Assembly: GCF_002154575.1 (NCBI RefSeq)
Contig: NZ_MUBA01000130.1
Location: 1-44,688, forward strand
From: Streptomyces bobili
GTDB lineage: Bacteria > Actinomycetota > Actinomycetes > Streptomycetales > Streptomycetaceae
Reading direction: 5' to 3'
DNA length: 44,688 nt
The notes below the pieces were generated by a model. It was not told the DNA's origin. It made no database searches and saw only the letters and a list, made by a program, of their open reading frames with translations. This document shows positions 36,611 through 44,281 of the stretch, piece after piece. A program made the position numbers and the translations under genes. The stretch's first letter is position 1. Every line of letters starts with the position of its first letter.

Positions 36611-38376
36611 GACACTCCCTGGTGATCGTCGGGGCCGGACCGCGGGGGACCGGTCTCATCGAGCGGATCGCCGCCAACGCACCTGAGCTGTACGCAGGTC
36701 AGGGCCCCGCCGAGGGCCTCGACATCCATCTCGTGGACCCGCATCCGCCGGGCGCCGGACGCATCTGGCGGGCCGCGCAGTCACCGCTGCTGTGGATGAA
36801 CTCGCACGCCGAGGACGTCACCATGTTCACCGACGACACGGTGGACATGGCCGGACCCGTCCGGGAGGGGCCCACCCTGCACGAGTGGGCCGGTATCGAC
36901 GGCCGTACCTTCGCCGACCGGCAGCTCCAGGGCGGCTATCTGCGCTGGGTGCACGAGCGGGCGGTGGCCGCGCTGCCCCCGTCCGTCACCGTCCACCACC
37001 ACCCGCGCCGCGCCCTGCGCGTCGGCGGACCGCGCGGCGGCCGTCAGCAGGTGTGGCTGGAGGACCGTCCCCGGCCGCTCCCGGCCGACCTCGTCGTCCT
37101 CGCCCTCGGCCATCTCGACGCCGAACTCGACGAGGAACAACGCACGTTGACGGCGTACGCGGACGAGCACGGGCTGGTGCACCTCCCGCCGGACTTCACC
37201 GCCGACAGCGACCTGTCCGCACTGCGGCCCGGCGAACCCGTCCTGGTCCGCGGCTTCGGCCTCGCCTTCGTCGACCTGATGGTGCTGCTGACCGAGGGCC
37301 GCGGCGGCCGGTACGAGGGCGACACCTACGTCCCCTCGGGGCGGGAGCCGGTGCTGTACGTCGGCTCGCGGCGCGGAGTGCCGTACCACGCGAAGATCGG
37401 GTACGACTGGAGCGGGGAACGGCCGCCGCTGCCGAGGTTCTTCGGCCCCGCCGAGACCGCGGAACTGCTGGCCCGGCCCCAGGGGTTCGACTTCCGCCAG
37501 GACGTGTGGCCGCTGGTGGAGAAGGAGTTGGGGTTCGCCCACTACCACCGGCTGTTCGCCGTCCACCCCGAGCGTACGGCGATCGCCTGGACCGACTTCG
37601 AGGAGAAGTACGCCGCGGCCGGGGACGCCGCCGAGCGCGAGACGCTCGTGGCGTCAGCCGTGCCCGACGCGGGCGACCGGCTCGACCTGGCCGCACTCGA
37701 CAGGCCGCTGGACGGGGTGCGCTACGGGTCCGCCGAGGAGTTCCAGGACGGGCTGCGGGCGTACGTCGAGGCCGACCTGAGCCGTCGGCATGATCCCGAT
37801 CACAGCCCTGACCTGGCCGTGTTCCTCGGTCTGCTCTCGGTCTACGGGCAGCTCGTGCGGCTCGGCGAGATCGGGTCCTCGTGGCACGGGTTCTTCAGCT
37901 ATCTGGCCTCCGGCCCGCCCGGACCCCGGCTGCGGCAACTCCTCGCCCTGTCCCGGGCGGGGGTGCTGAACTTCGTCGGCGCGGACATGGCCGTACGCGC
38001 CGAGGACGGGGTGTTCCGGGCGTCCAGTCCCACCGTGCCCGGAGTCACGGTCGAGACGCGGGCGCTGGTCGAGGCCCGGCTGCCCGAGCCGACGGTCCGG
38101 CGCGCCCGCGACCCACTGCTGCGCGCCTTGCACCGGGAGGGCGTCGCCGAGACCCCGGACGGGCTGCTGCGGGTGGACCGCCTCGACGGGCGGATCCTGG
38201 ACCGCGGCGGCGAGCCGCATCCCCGGCGCTTCGCGCTCGGGCCGGGCACCGACGGGCGGACGCCCGGCGCGTTCACCCGGCCGCGCACGGGCGGGCCCGC
38301 GTTCCGGCAGAACGACGCCACCGCGCGGGCCGTCCTGGTCTTCCTGCGTGACCTGGGAAGTCCCGCCGCCGGCTGA
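36607..38376 (+). CDS. FAD/NAD(P)-binding protein in ABC transporter operon
   Basis: 589 residues. The N-terminal Rossmann motif is LVIVGAGPRGTGLIERIAAN, followed by DPHPPGAGRIWR and LLWMNSHAEDVTMFTD. DLVVLALGHLDAEL and GFGLAFVDLMVLLTEGRGG fit the NAD_binding_9 type of predicted flavin-dependent proteins. Members are poorly known; some work near peptide or siderophore genes. It is unusual inside an ABC operon, between permease (four-base overlap) and ATPase (45 bases). It may oxidise or otherwise process the imported compound. No signal peptide is seen, so it is cytoplasmic. Confidence 0.88.
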   Translation: MRHSLVIVGAGPRGTGLIERIAANAPELYAGQGPAEGLDIHLVDPHPPGAGRIWRAAQSPLLWMNSHAEDVTMFTDDTVDMAGPVREGPTLHEWAGIDGRTFADRQLQGGYLRWVHERAVAALPPSVTVHHHPRRALRVGGPRGGRQQVWLEDRPRPLPADLVVLALGHLDAELDEEQRTLTAYADEHGLVHLPPDFTADSDLSALRPGEPVLVRGFGLAFVDLMVLLTEGRGGRYEGDTYVPSGREPVLYVGSRRGVPYHAKIGYDWSGERPPLPRFFGPAETAELLARPQGFDFRQDVWPLVEKELGFAHYHRLFAVHPERTAIAWTDFEEKYAAAGDAAERETLVASAVPDAGDRLDLAALDRPLDGVRYGSAEEFQDGLRAYVEADLSRRHDPDHSPDLAVFLGLLSVYGQLVRLGEIGSSWHGFFSYLASGPPGPRLRQLLALSRAGVLNFVGADMAVRAEDGVFRASSPTVPGVTVETRALVEARLPEPTVRRARDPLLRALHREGVAETPDGLLRVDRLDGRILDRGGEPHPRRFALGPGTDGRTPGAFTRPRTGGPAFRQNDATARAVLVFLRDLGSPAAG

Positions 38377-38421
38377 CCCACCCCCGCCGCCAACTCACCT
38401 TTCACGCGAAGGAACTACGCC

Positions 38422-39183
38422 ATGACCGTCATGGTCGACATCAGGAAAGTCCACAAGAGTTTCGGCACGCTGGAGGTCCTCAAGGGCATCGACCTGTCGG
38501 TGCGCGCCGGAGAGGTCACCGTCGTCCTCGGCCCCTCCGGCTCCGGCAAGTCGACACTGCTGCGCACCATCAACCACCTGGAGAAGGTGGACCGGGGCAC
38601 GATCAGCGTGGACGGCGCACTGGTCGGCTACCGGCGGTCCGGCGACCGGCTGTACGAGCTGCCCGAGCGGGAGGTGCTGCGCCGGCGCACCCGGATCGGG
38701 TTCGTCTTCCAGAACTTCAACCTGTTCCCGCACCTCACCGTCCTCGACAACGTCATCGAGGCGCCGGTGTCCGCGCTGAAACGGCCGCGCAAGGAGGCGG
38801 TGGATTCGGCGCGCCGGCTGCTGGAGCGGGTCGGGCTCGCCGACAAGGCCGACGCCTACCCGAGGCAGTTGTCCGGCGGTCAGCAGCAGCGGGTCGCCAT
38901 CGCGCGGGCGCTCGCACTGGAACCCAAGCTGCTGCTGTTCGACGAGCCGACGTCCGCGCTCGATCCGGAGCTGGTGGGTGAAGTCCTCGACGTGATCCGG
39001 GGCTTGGCGGACCAGGGCACGACGATGATCGTCGTCACGCACGAGATCGGCTTCGCCCGCGAGGTCGCCGACACGGTCGTGTTCATGGACGACGGGCGGA
39101 TCGTCGAGCAGGGGCCGCCGGCGGAGGTGCTGGAGCGGCCGGGGGAGGAGCGGACGCGACTGTTCCTCTCCAAGGTGCTGTGA
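38422..39183 (+). CDS. Amino-acid-type ABC transporter ATP-binding protein
   Basis: 253 residues with all ABC motifs: Walker A LGPSGSGKSTLLRTI, Q-loop GFVFQNFNLFPHLTV, signature LSGGQQQRVAIARAL, Walker B LLLFDEPTSALDPEL and H-loop VTHEIGFA. The sequence belongs to the GlnQ/HisP group for polar amino acids. AAGGA lies about nine bases before the ATG. It completes the transporter with the permease upstream and the divergent binding protein. Confidence 0.96.
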   Translation: MTVMVDIRKVHKSFGTLEVLKGIDLSVRAGEVTVVLGPSGSGKSTLLRTINHLEKVDRGTISVDGALVGYRRSGDRLYELPEREVLRRRTRIGFVFQNFNLFPHLTVLDNVIEAPVSALKRPRKEAVDSARRLLERVGLADKADAYPRQLSGGQQQRVAIARALALEPKLLLFDEPTSALDPELVGEVLDVIRGLADQGTTMIVVTHEIGFAREVADTVVFMDDGRIVEQGPPAEVLERPGEERTRLFLSKVL

Positions 39184-39217
39184 GGCGAGGTCCGATGAGC
39201 CGGAGTTGCGGGGGTCG

Positions 39218-39277
39218 GGGGTCTGTGTGCCGGGGTTCTGCGTGCCCAGGTCCTGTGTGCCCGGGGTCTGCGTGCCG
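39218..39277. repeat. Four 15-base tandem repeats between ATPase and monooxygenase genes
   Basis: Copies at 39218, 39233, 39248 and 39263 follow the pattern GGGTCTGTGTGCC with small changes, 34 bases past the ATPase stop. In the open upstream frame they would read as five-residue Cys repeats, but that frame has no ribosome binding site and is probably untranslated. Confidence 0.85.
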
Positions 39278-39296
39278 GATGAGGGGGGGTACGCCG

Positions 39297-40223
39297 ATGA
39301 CGTCATCGTCCCGACGGGGGCTGCCGCATCTGGCCGCCGCCGTCGATCTGCCGGGGGAGTACGACGTCGGCGCACACGTCGAGCTGATCCGGCTCGCCGA
39401 GCGCGGCGGGCTCGACTTCGTCACCCTGGCCGACACGTCCGCCGGGGCCGGACCCGGACCTGGAGTTGGACCTGGAGCCGGAGTCGGCCCCGGACCCGGT
39501 CTCGACGCGGTGGCCGTGCTGTCGCGGGCCGTGGCCGCCACGCGTCGCGTCGGCCTGGTGCCCATGGTCACCGGCCCGCACGCCGGTTCCGCCGACGGCG
39601 AGGCCGCGGTCGCCCACCTGGACCGGGTCAGCCGGGGGCGGGCCGGCCGGCGGATCGACGTGTCGGGCGGCGAGCCGTCGGGTCTCGCCGCCCTCACCGG
39701 TCCCTCCCCGCAGGGGCACACCGTGCGGGTGGCCGACGCCACCGACGGGCCCGCCCGCCTCGCCGCGGCCCGGTACGCCGACGTCGTACTGGCGCGGGTG
39801 ACGAGTCGTGCCCAGGCCCGGTCGGTGCGGGATCAACTGCGGGCCGACGCCGCGGAGTCCGGACGGGAGCCGGATTCCCTGCGGGTGCTGGCGGCCCTGT
39901 CGATCGACCTCGGCGACGGCGAGCACGCAGCCGAGCCCGGCCATGGCGGCGGCGGTCCCCGGCGAAGCGCGCGGGGCCCCCTCTACCGGGGCGGCCCCGT
40001 CGACCTCGCCGACCTGATCGCCTCCTGGCACCGGGACGGTGCCGTCGACGGCTTCCACCTGATCCCCGTCGAACCGCGCCGCGACCTGGAGCGACTGGTC
40101 AACGGCACGGTGGCGCTGCTCCAGCACCGGGGACTGTTCCGCACCTTCTATCCGGGCGGCACCCTGCGGGAGCACCTGGGCCTGGCCCGGCCGGTCGGGC
40201 AGATCGCGGGAGGGCGGACGTGA
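39297..40223 (+). CDS. Shortened luciferase-like (LLM-class) monooxygenase homologue
   Basis: 308 residues, against about 430-450 in the NtaA/SnaA/DszA-like group it resembles. The start LPHLAAAVDLPGEYD and ELIRLAERGGLDFVTLADT, and the end DGFHLIPVEPRRDLERLVNG with LLQHRGLFRTFYPGGTLREH, are clear. The middle is cut down. The usual SGRAGWN segment reads SRGRAGRRIDVSG, and a Gly/Pro stretch (GAGPGPGVGPGAGVGPGPG) is inserted early. Flavin binding may be weak or lost. The ATG at 39297 follows a GAGGGGGGG site; an upstream GTG at 39180 overlaps the ATPase stop but lacks support. Confidence 0.8.
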   Translation: MTSSSRRGLPHLAAAVDLPGEYDVGAHVELIRLAERGGLDFVTLADTSAGAGPGPGVGPGAGVGPGPGLDAVAVLSRAVAATRRVGLVPMVTGPHAGSADGEAAVAHLDRVSRGRAGRRIDVSGGEPSGLAALTGPSPQGHTVRVADATDGPARLAAARYADVVLARVTSRAQARSVRDQLRADAAESGREPDSLRVLAALSIDLGDGEHAAEPGHGGGGPRRSARGPLYRGGPVDLADLIASWHRDGAVDGFHLIPVEPRRDLERLVNGTVALLQHRGLFRTFYPGGTLREHLGLARPVGQIAGGRT

Positions 40224-40243
40224 GCGGACGTGAGCGGACGTGA
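40214..40243. repeat. Three 10-base repeats over the stop codon of the monooxygenase gene
   Basis: GCGGACGTGA occurs three times in a row at 40214, 40224 and 40234. The first copy contains the TGA stop (40221-40223), so the stop itself is repeated. Confidence 0.9.
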
Positions 40244-40638
40244 GGTTCCGGAGGGGCGACTTCCGGACATCCCGAGGCCGGGCTGGCCGAAGGTGCGGGG
40301 GTGAGGTCCGAGGCGCCGGGACCGGGGTGCGGACGCCACTGCGTACGGCTCGACTTGGTCCGTACCGGGGTGCTTTCCGCTGTGCGGCACACCATGTTCG
40401 CGGCAGGCCGGCGGTGCCCGGCTCGGTCGGTTGATTCAAAGCTGGACGGCCGAAAGGCGCCCTTGCGCCGACCGGCCGTTCGGCCGAATACTCCCCCTCA
40501 GCGCTTGTCAGGAGCATGGCGTGTCCGGAATCCGGAGGAAACCCCGAACGGAATCCGGACCGCCGATGCCTCCCGACTGCGCCTCACGGGCCCCGACCCC
40601 ACGCGGGCCCGCCGAATTCCCCTGGGAGGGAACGAAAC
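40224..40638 (+). promoter_or_regulatory. Region upstream of the first streptogrisin gene
   Basis: No gene is supported in these 415 bases. After the 10-base repeats there is a CGGCCG-TT-CGGCCG dyad near 40481-40494, directly followed by an AATACT that could be a -10 with TTGCGC 18 bases ahead. The last 130 bases up to the GTG would be the leader. Confidence 0.35.
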
Positions 40639-41541
40639 GTGAGGATCAAGCGCACCACCACCAGCGGCATCACGAGACGCACCCGGCTGATCGCCGTCTC
40701 CACCGGCCTCGTGGCCGCCGCCGCCATCGCCATCCCCCACGCGAACGCCGCGGACACCACCCCCTTCAGCGCCGCGGAACTCAAGAGCGCAGGCAACTCG
40801 GTGCTCAAGGCCGACGTGCCGGGCACCGCCTGGGCGGTCGACAGCAAGACCAACCGGCTCGTCGTCACCGTCGACAGCACGGTGTCGCAGGCCGAGATCG
40901 CGAAGATCAAGAAGGAGGCCGGCGGTGACGCCGACGCTCTGACGATCAAGCGCACCGAGGGCACGTTCCAGAAGTACATCCAAGGCGGCGACGCCATCTA
41001 TGCGAGTAGCTGGCGCTGCTCCCTCGGCTTCAACGTCCGTGACAGCGCGGGCAACAACTACTTCCTGACCGCCGGTCACTGCACCGACGGCGCCGGCACG
41101 TGGTGGTCCAACTCGTCCCACACCACGACGCTCGGCACCACGGCCGGCTCCAGCTTCCCGACGAACGACTACGGCATCGTCCGGTACACCAACACCTCGG
41201 TCACCAAGTCGGGCACCGCCGGGGGCGTGGACATCACCCGCGCGGCCAACCCGACCGTGGGCACCACCGTCTACCGTGACGGCTCGACCACCGGCACCCA
41301 CAGCGGACGGGTCACCGCGCTCAACGCGACCGTCAACTACGGTGGCGGCGACGTCGTCTACGGCATGATCCAGACCAACGTCTGCGCCGAGGGCGGCGAC
41401 TCCGGCGGCTCGCTCTACGGCAGCAACGGCGTGGCCTACGGTCTGACCTCCGGCGGCAGCGGCAACTGCAGTTCCGGCGGTACGACGTTCTTCCAGCCCG
41501 TCGTCGAGGCACTGAACGCGTACGGCGTCAGCGTGTTCTAG
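40639..41541 (+). CDS. Streptogrisin B-like secreted serine protease
   Basis: 300 residues, a full prepro-protease of the chymotrypsin-like S1 family. The signal peptide ends ANA (35-37), the propeptide spans about 38-113, and the mature enzyme starts IQGGDAIY at Ile114, giving 187 residues like streptogrisins A and B. Catalytic residues are His147 (LTAGHC), Asp177 (NDYGIV) and Ser255 (GGDSGGS). The pocket segment [19 protein letters not shown] is kept. These enzymes degrade extracellular protein. The GTG has GGGAGG about ten bases upstream. A second, streptogrisin D-like gene follows 314 bases later. Confidence 0.95.
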   Translation: MRIKRTTTSGITRRTRLIAVSTGLVAAAAIAIPHANAADTTPFSAAELKSAGNSVLKADVPGTAWAVDSKTNRLVVTVDSTVSQAEIAKIKKEAGGDADALTIKRTEGTFQKYIQGGDAIYASSWRCSLGFNVRDSAGNNYFLTAGHCTDGAGTWWSNSSHTTTLGTTAGSSFPTNDYGIVRYTNTSVTKSGTAGGVDITRAANPTVGTTVYRDGSTTGTHSGRVTALNATVNYGGGDVVYGMIQTNVCAEGGDSGGSLYGSNGVAYGLTSGGSGNCSSGGTTFFQPVVEALNAYGVSVF

Positions 41542-41568
41542 CCCGTCACGGCCTGTTCCGTCTCGCAG

Positions 41569-41605
41569 GAGAGCCCCCGCACGCGACCGGCGTGCGGGGG
41601 CTCTC
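41569..41605 (+). terminator. Terminator after the first streptogrisin gene
   Basis: A perfect 16-base stem (41569-41584 with 41590-41605) around a five-base loop lies 27 bases past the stop, without a T tract. Confidence 0.85.
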
Positions 41606-41855
41606 GCGTGCCCGCCGCGCGGGCCCATGTGACGCGCGTAGTATTTGCAAACTGAACTACCGGTGATTTACACCGTGTTGGCCCCGGGGGTGGTGAAGGT
41701 GTGGAGGGCGCGGGGTGCTCACCCTGTGCGCGTCCTCCGTTCGACCTTGTGTGCGCCCTGTGCGGTTCGGAAGAGTTAACGCCCGTCAACCCAGCCTTCC
41801 GGGCCGCGACGGCCCCCATAGCCGTCCGGTCCGTCCCCCCACAGGAGGACCCGAG
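41606..41855 (+). promoter_or_regulatory. Region upstream of the second streptogrisin gene
   Basis: An AT-rich patch holds TTTGCAAA (41644-41651), flanking GTAGT/ACTAC and a CGGTG-ATTTA-CACCG dyad just after. Further on, GTTAACG near 41780 is -10-like. The separate terminator upstream and these signals suggest its own promoter. Confidence 0.4.
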
Positions 41856-42935
41856 TTGAAGCACCGACGCATACCCAGGCGACGGGCCGTCATGACGGGA
41901 GCGGGCATCACCGCTCTCGTAGCCGCGGGCGTCACCTTCCAGACTGCGAACGCCAGCGAACCGGCCACCCCCGAGCCCCGGCTCCTCTCCGCTCTCGCCG
42001 CCGGAAAGCTCGGCTCGACGCTCGGCGAGGACCTCGGCGCCGACGCGGCAGGCATCTACTACGACGCGCAGAGCAAGAGCCTCGTGGTGAACGTGCTCGA
42101 CGAGGCGGCCGCGAAGACCGTCGAGGCGGCCGGCGCCGAGGCCAGACTCGTTCAGAACTCCCTCGCCGAGCTGACGAGCGCCCGTACGACGCTCAAGAAG
42201 GACGCGACCATTCCGGGCACCGCCTGGGTGACGGACCCGACCACCAACAAGGTCGTCGTCACCGCCGACCGCACGGTCTCCGCCGCCGAGTGGGCCAAGC
42301 TCACCAAGGTCGTCGAGGGCCTCGGCGCCAAGGCCGAACTCCAGCGCAGCAAGGGGGAGTTCAAGCCCCTCGTGGCGGGCGGCGACGCGATCACCGGTGG
42401 CGGCGGGCGCTGCTCGCTCGGCTTCAACGTGGTCAAGGGCGGCGAGCCGTACTTCCTGACCGCCGGTCACTGCACCGAGTCGATCTCGACCTGGTCGGAC
42501 TCCTCCGGCGCCGAGATCGGCACCAACGAGACCTCCAGCTTCCCCGGCGACGACTACGGCCTGGTCAAGTACACGGCCGAGGTCGCACACCCGAGCGAGG
42601 TGAACCTCTACAACGGCTCCACCCAGGCGATCACCGGCGCCGCCGAGGCCACCGTCGGCATGAAGGTCACCCGCAGCGGCTCGACGACCCAGGTGCACGA
42701 CGGCACGGTCACCGGCCTGGACGCCACCGTGAACTACGGCAACGGCGACATCGTCAACGGGCTCATCCAGACCGATGTGTGCGCCGAGCCCGGCGACAGC
42801 GGCGGCTCCCTCTTCTCGGGCGGCAGCGCGATCGGCCTCACCTCGGGCGGCAGCGGCGACTGCACCTCGGGCGGGGAGACGTTCTTCCAGCCGGTGACGG
42901 AGGCGCTGTCGGCGACGGGCACCCAGATCGGCTGA
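41856..42935 (+). CDS. Streptogrisin D-like secreted serine protease
   Basis: 359 residues. The signal region ends near ANA (31-33), with a basic start [11 protein letters not shown]. The long propeptide runs to about residue 172, and the mature enzyme starts [10 protein letters not shown] at Val173 (187 residues). Catalytic residues are His205 (LTAGHC), Asp233 (GDDYGLV) and Ser315 (GDSGGS). The start is TTG at 41856, chosen because AGGAGG lies seven bases upstream and the next residues match the family; no ATG or GTG fits. The larger propeptide distinguishes it from its upstream neighbour. Confidence 0.94.
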   Translation: MKHRRIPRRRAVMTGAGITALVAAGVTFQTANASEPATPEPRLLSALAAGKLGSTLGEDLGADAAGIYYDAQSKSLVVNVLDEAAAKTVEAAGAEARLVQNSLAELTSARTTLKKDATIPGTAWVTDPTTNKVVVTADRTVSAAEWAKLTKVVEGLGAKAELQRSKGEFKPLVAGGDAITGGGGRCSLGFNVVKGGEPYFLTAGHCTESISTWSDSSGAEIGTNETSSFPGDDYGLVKYTAEVAHPSEVNLYNGSTQAITGAAEATVGMKVTRSGSTTQVHDGTVTGLDATVNYGNGDIVNGLIQTDVCAEPGDSGGSLFSGGSAIGLTSGGSGDCTSGGETFFQPVTEALSATGTQIG

Positions 42936-42958
42936 CGTACCGGCCCTCGGCCCTCAGG

Positions 42959-42988
42959 AGTCCCGCCCCGCGCGCGAGGGGCGGGACT
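42959..42988. terminator. Terminator after the second streptogrisin gene
   Basis: An 11-base perfect stem (42959-42969 with 42978-42988) and an eight-base loop lie between the protease gene and the convergent membrane-protein gene. Confidence 0.8.
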
Positions 42989-43060
42989 TCCGCGTCGGTG
43001 GAGGTGGACGGAACGGCTGGGGTCTTTCGTTTGGATCCGGTCTGATCCGAACGAGAGGCC

Positions 43061-44092
43061 CTAGGTGGCGGCCCGCCGTGTGCGCCATGCCGTGGCCAGC
43101 AGGGTGATCGCGGTTCCGGCGACCGCCCATGCCGACAGGACCAGCAGGGCGGCCGTGACGGCGTTGCCCTCGAAGTAGGCGATCGACCGCGCGGCCCAGG
43201 TTCCCGCGCCGGGCGGCAGTGCCGGGCCGATCGCCTTCCAGAAGGGCGGGAGCAGCGGGGGCGGGAGGGCGCCGCCCGCGCTCGGGTTGCCCAGGATCAC
43301 CACGATCAGGATGACCAGGCCGATGCCGGCGAGCCCGAAGAGGGCCTGGCAGGCGAGGGTGGCCGCGCCGACGGCGAAGATGATCAGGGCGCCGAGCCCC
43401 CAGAGGGCGGGGAAGCTGCCGGGCAGCGCACCCAGGACCGGTCCGACGATCAGGGCGCCGCCGAGTCCGCCGACCAGCGCGACGAGGGCCATGGCGACGA
43501 GCCGGATCACCGCCCGTCTCGGCGTGGACCGGGCGGCGCCCGCGCTGATCGTCATGATCGACGCGCAGAGGTAGCCGCCCACGCACCAGCCCACGGTCAC
43601 GTAGAAGGACGACAGGCCGTTGGCGTCGCCGGTGTCGGCCGGGGCCACGTCGACGGTCCGTACCGTGCGGCCCTCGGATTTCTCCACGCGGGCGGTGAGC
43701 GCCTCCAGGGTGGTGGCCAGGACCCGGCCGCCGCCGGTGGCGACCAGGAGGGTGTCGGTGGTGCCGGCCGGGTCGACGACCAGTGCGCCGTCGATCTTCC
43801 TCTCCAGGATCTGTTTCCGGGCCGTCGCCCGGTCGGCCACCGTGCGCGGATCCAGCGGCGCGCCCGGGAGCCGCTCCAGCCGGGTGACCGTCCGCTCGGC
43901 CGCGCCCCCTGCCGCGACGACCCCGAAGGGCACGTCCTTGGGCTTGGGGTCGTGCAGCGCGCCCACGTAGGAGGCGATGAAGAGCAGGTGGAGGGCGAGC
44001 ACGCCGATGACCAGCAGGGTGGCGCGCGGAGTGACCGCGTCCTTCACCTCCGCGAGGAAGGAACGGTCGGGTCCGCCGACGGCCTGTGACAT
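43061..44092 (-). CDS. YhgE/Pip- or DUF3533-like membrane protein
   Basis: 343 residues with one N-terminal helix (LLVIGVLALHLLFIASYVGAL), an extracellular domain of about 130 residues, and five C-terminal helices. The soluble part reads KDVPFGVVAAGGAAERTV and KIDGALVVDPAGTTDTLLVA, and VILGNPSAGGALPPPLLPPF is a conserved loop. This layout resembles YhgE/Pip and ABC-2-like proteins linked to export or phage infection. No ATPase gene is nearby, so the role is unknown. It is divergent from the dnaE-type gene, and its upstream region overlaps the LexA-like boxes, so it might share their control. Confidence 0.82.
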   Translation of the reverse strand: MSQAVGGPDRSFLAEVKDAVTPRATLLVIGVLALHLLFIASYVGALHDPKPKDVPFGVVAAGGAAERTVTRLERLPGAPLDPRTVADRATARKQILERKIDGALVVDPAGTTDTLLVATGGGRVLATTLEALTARVEKSEGRTVRTVDVAPADTGDANGLSSFYVTVGWCVGGYLCASIMTISAGAARSTPRRAVIRLVAMALVALVGGLGGALIVGPVLGALPGSFPALWGLGALIIFAVGAATLACQALFGLAGIGLVILIVVILGNPSAGGALPPPLLPPFWKAIGPALPPGAGTWAARSIAYFEGNAVTAALLVLSAWAVAGTAITLLATAWRTRRAAT

Positions 44093-44149
44093 GTCCCCAC
44101 CGTCCGGTGCCGGGGACGTTTGCGCAGGTGGGAGGCGGCCGAACGGATG

Positions 44150-44165
44150 TCGTACACACGTTCGG
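44150..44165. promoter_or_regulatory. LexA-like SOS box 1
   Basis: TCGTAC, four bases, GTTCGG matches the actinobacterial LexA consensus TCGAAC-N4-GTTCGA in ten of twelve positions. It overlaps where the -35 would lie for the TATGGT -10 at 44175-44180. Confidence 0.6.
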
Positions 44166-44195
44166 GATTTGGTCTATGGTGGGGGTGAGAGAGTT

Positions 44196-44211
44196 GGGAA
44201 CAAACGTTCGA
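44196..44211. promoter_or_regulatory. LexA-like SOS box 2
   Basis: GGGAAC, four bases, GTTCGA matches the consensus in ten of twelve positions with a perfect right half. It lies just past the predicted start point, 70 bases before the gene. Confidence 0.6.
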
Positions 44212-44281
44212 GAGCTTGTTTCCGGGACCTGGCACCCGGACCCGGCGGGCTCGTTCGGACTCACGAGTGCGGGAGGTGCGT

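Noticed and set aside
39180..39296. A longer start (GTG at 39180) for the LLM homologue, overlapping the ATPase stop
   Set aside because: It would add a Cys-repeat segment produced by tandem DNA repeats and has no ribosome binding site; the ATG at 39297 has a strong one and begins the conserved domain.
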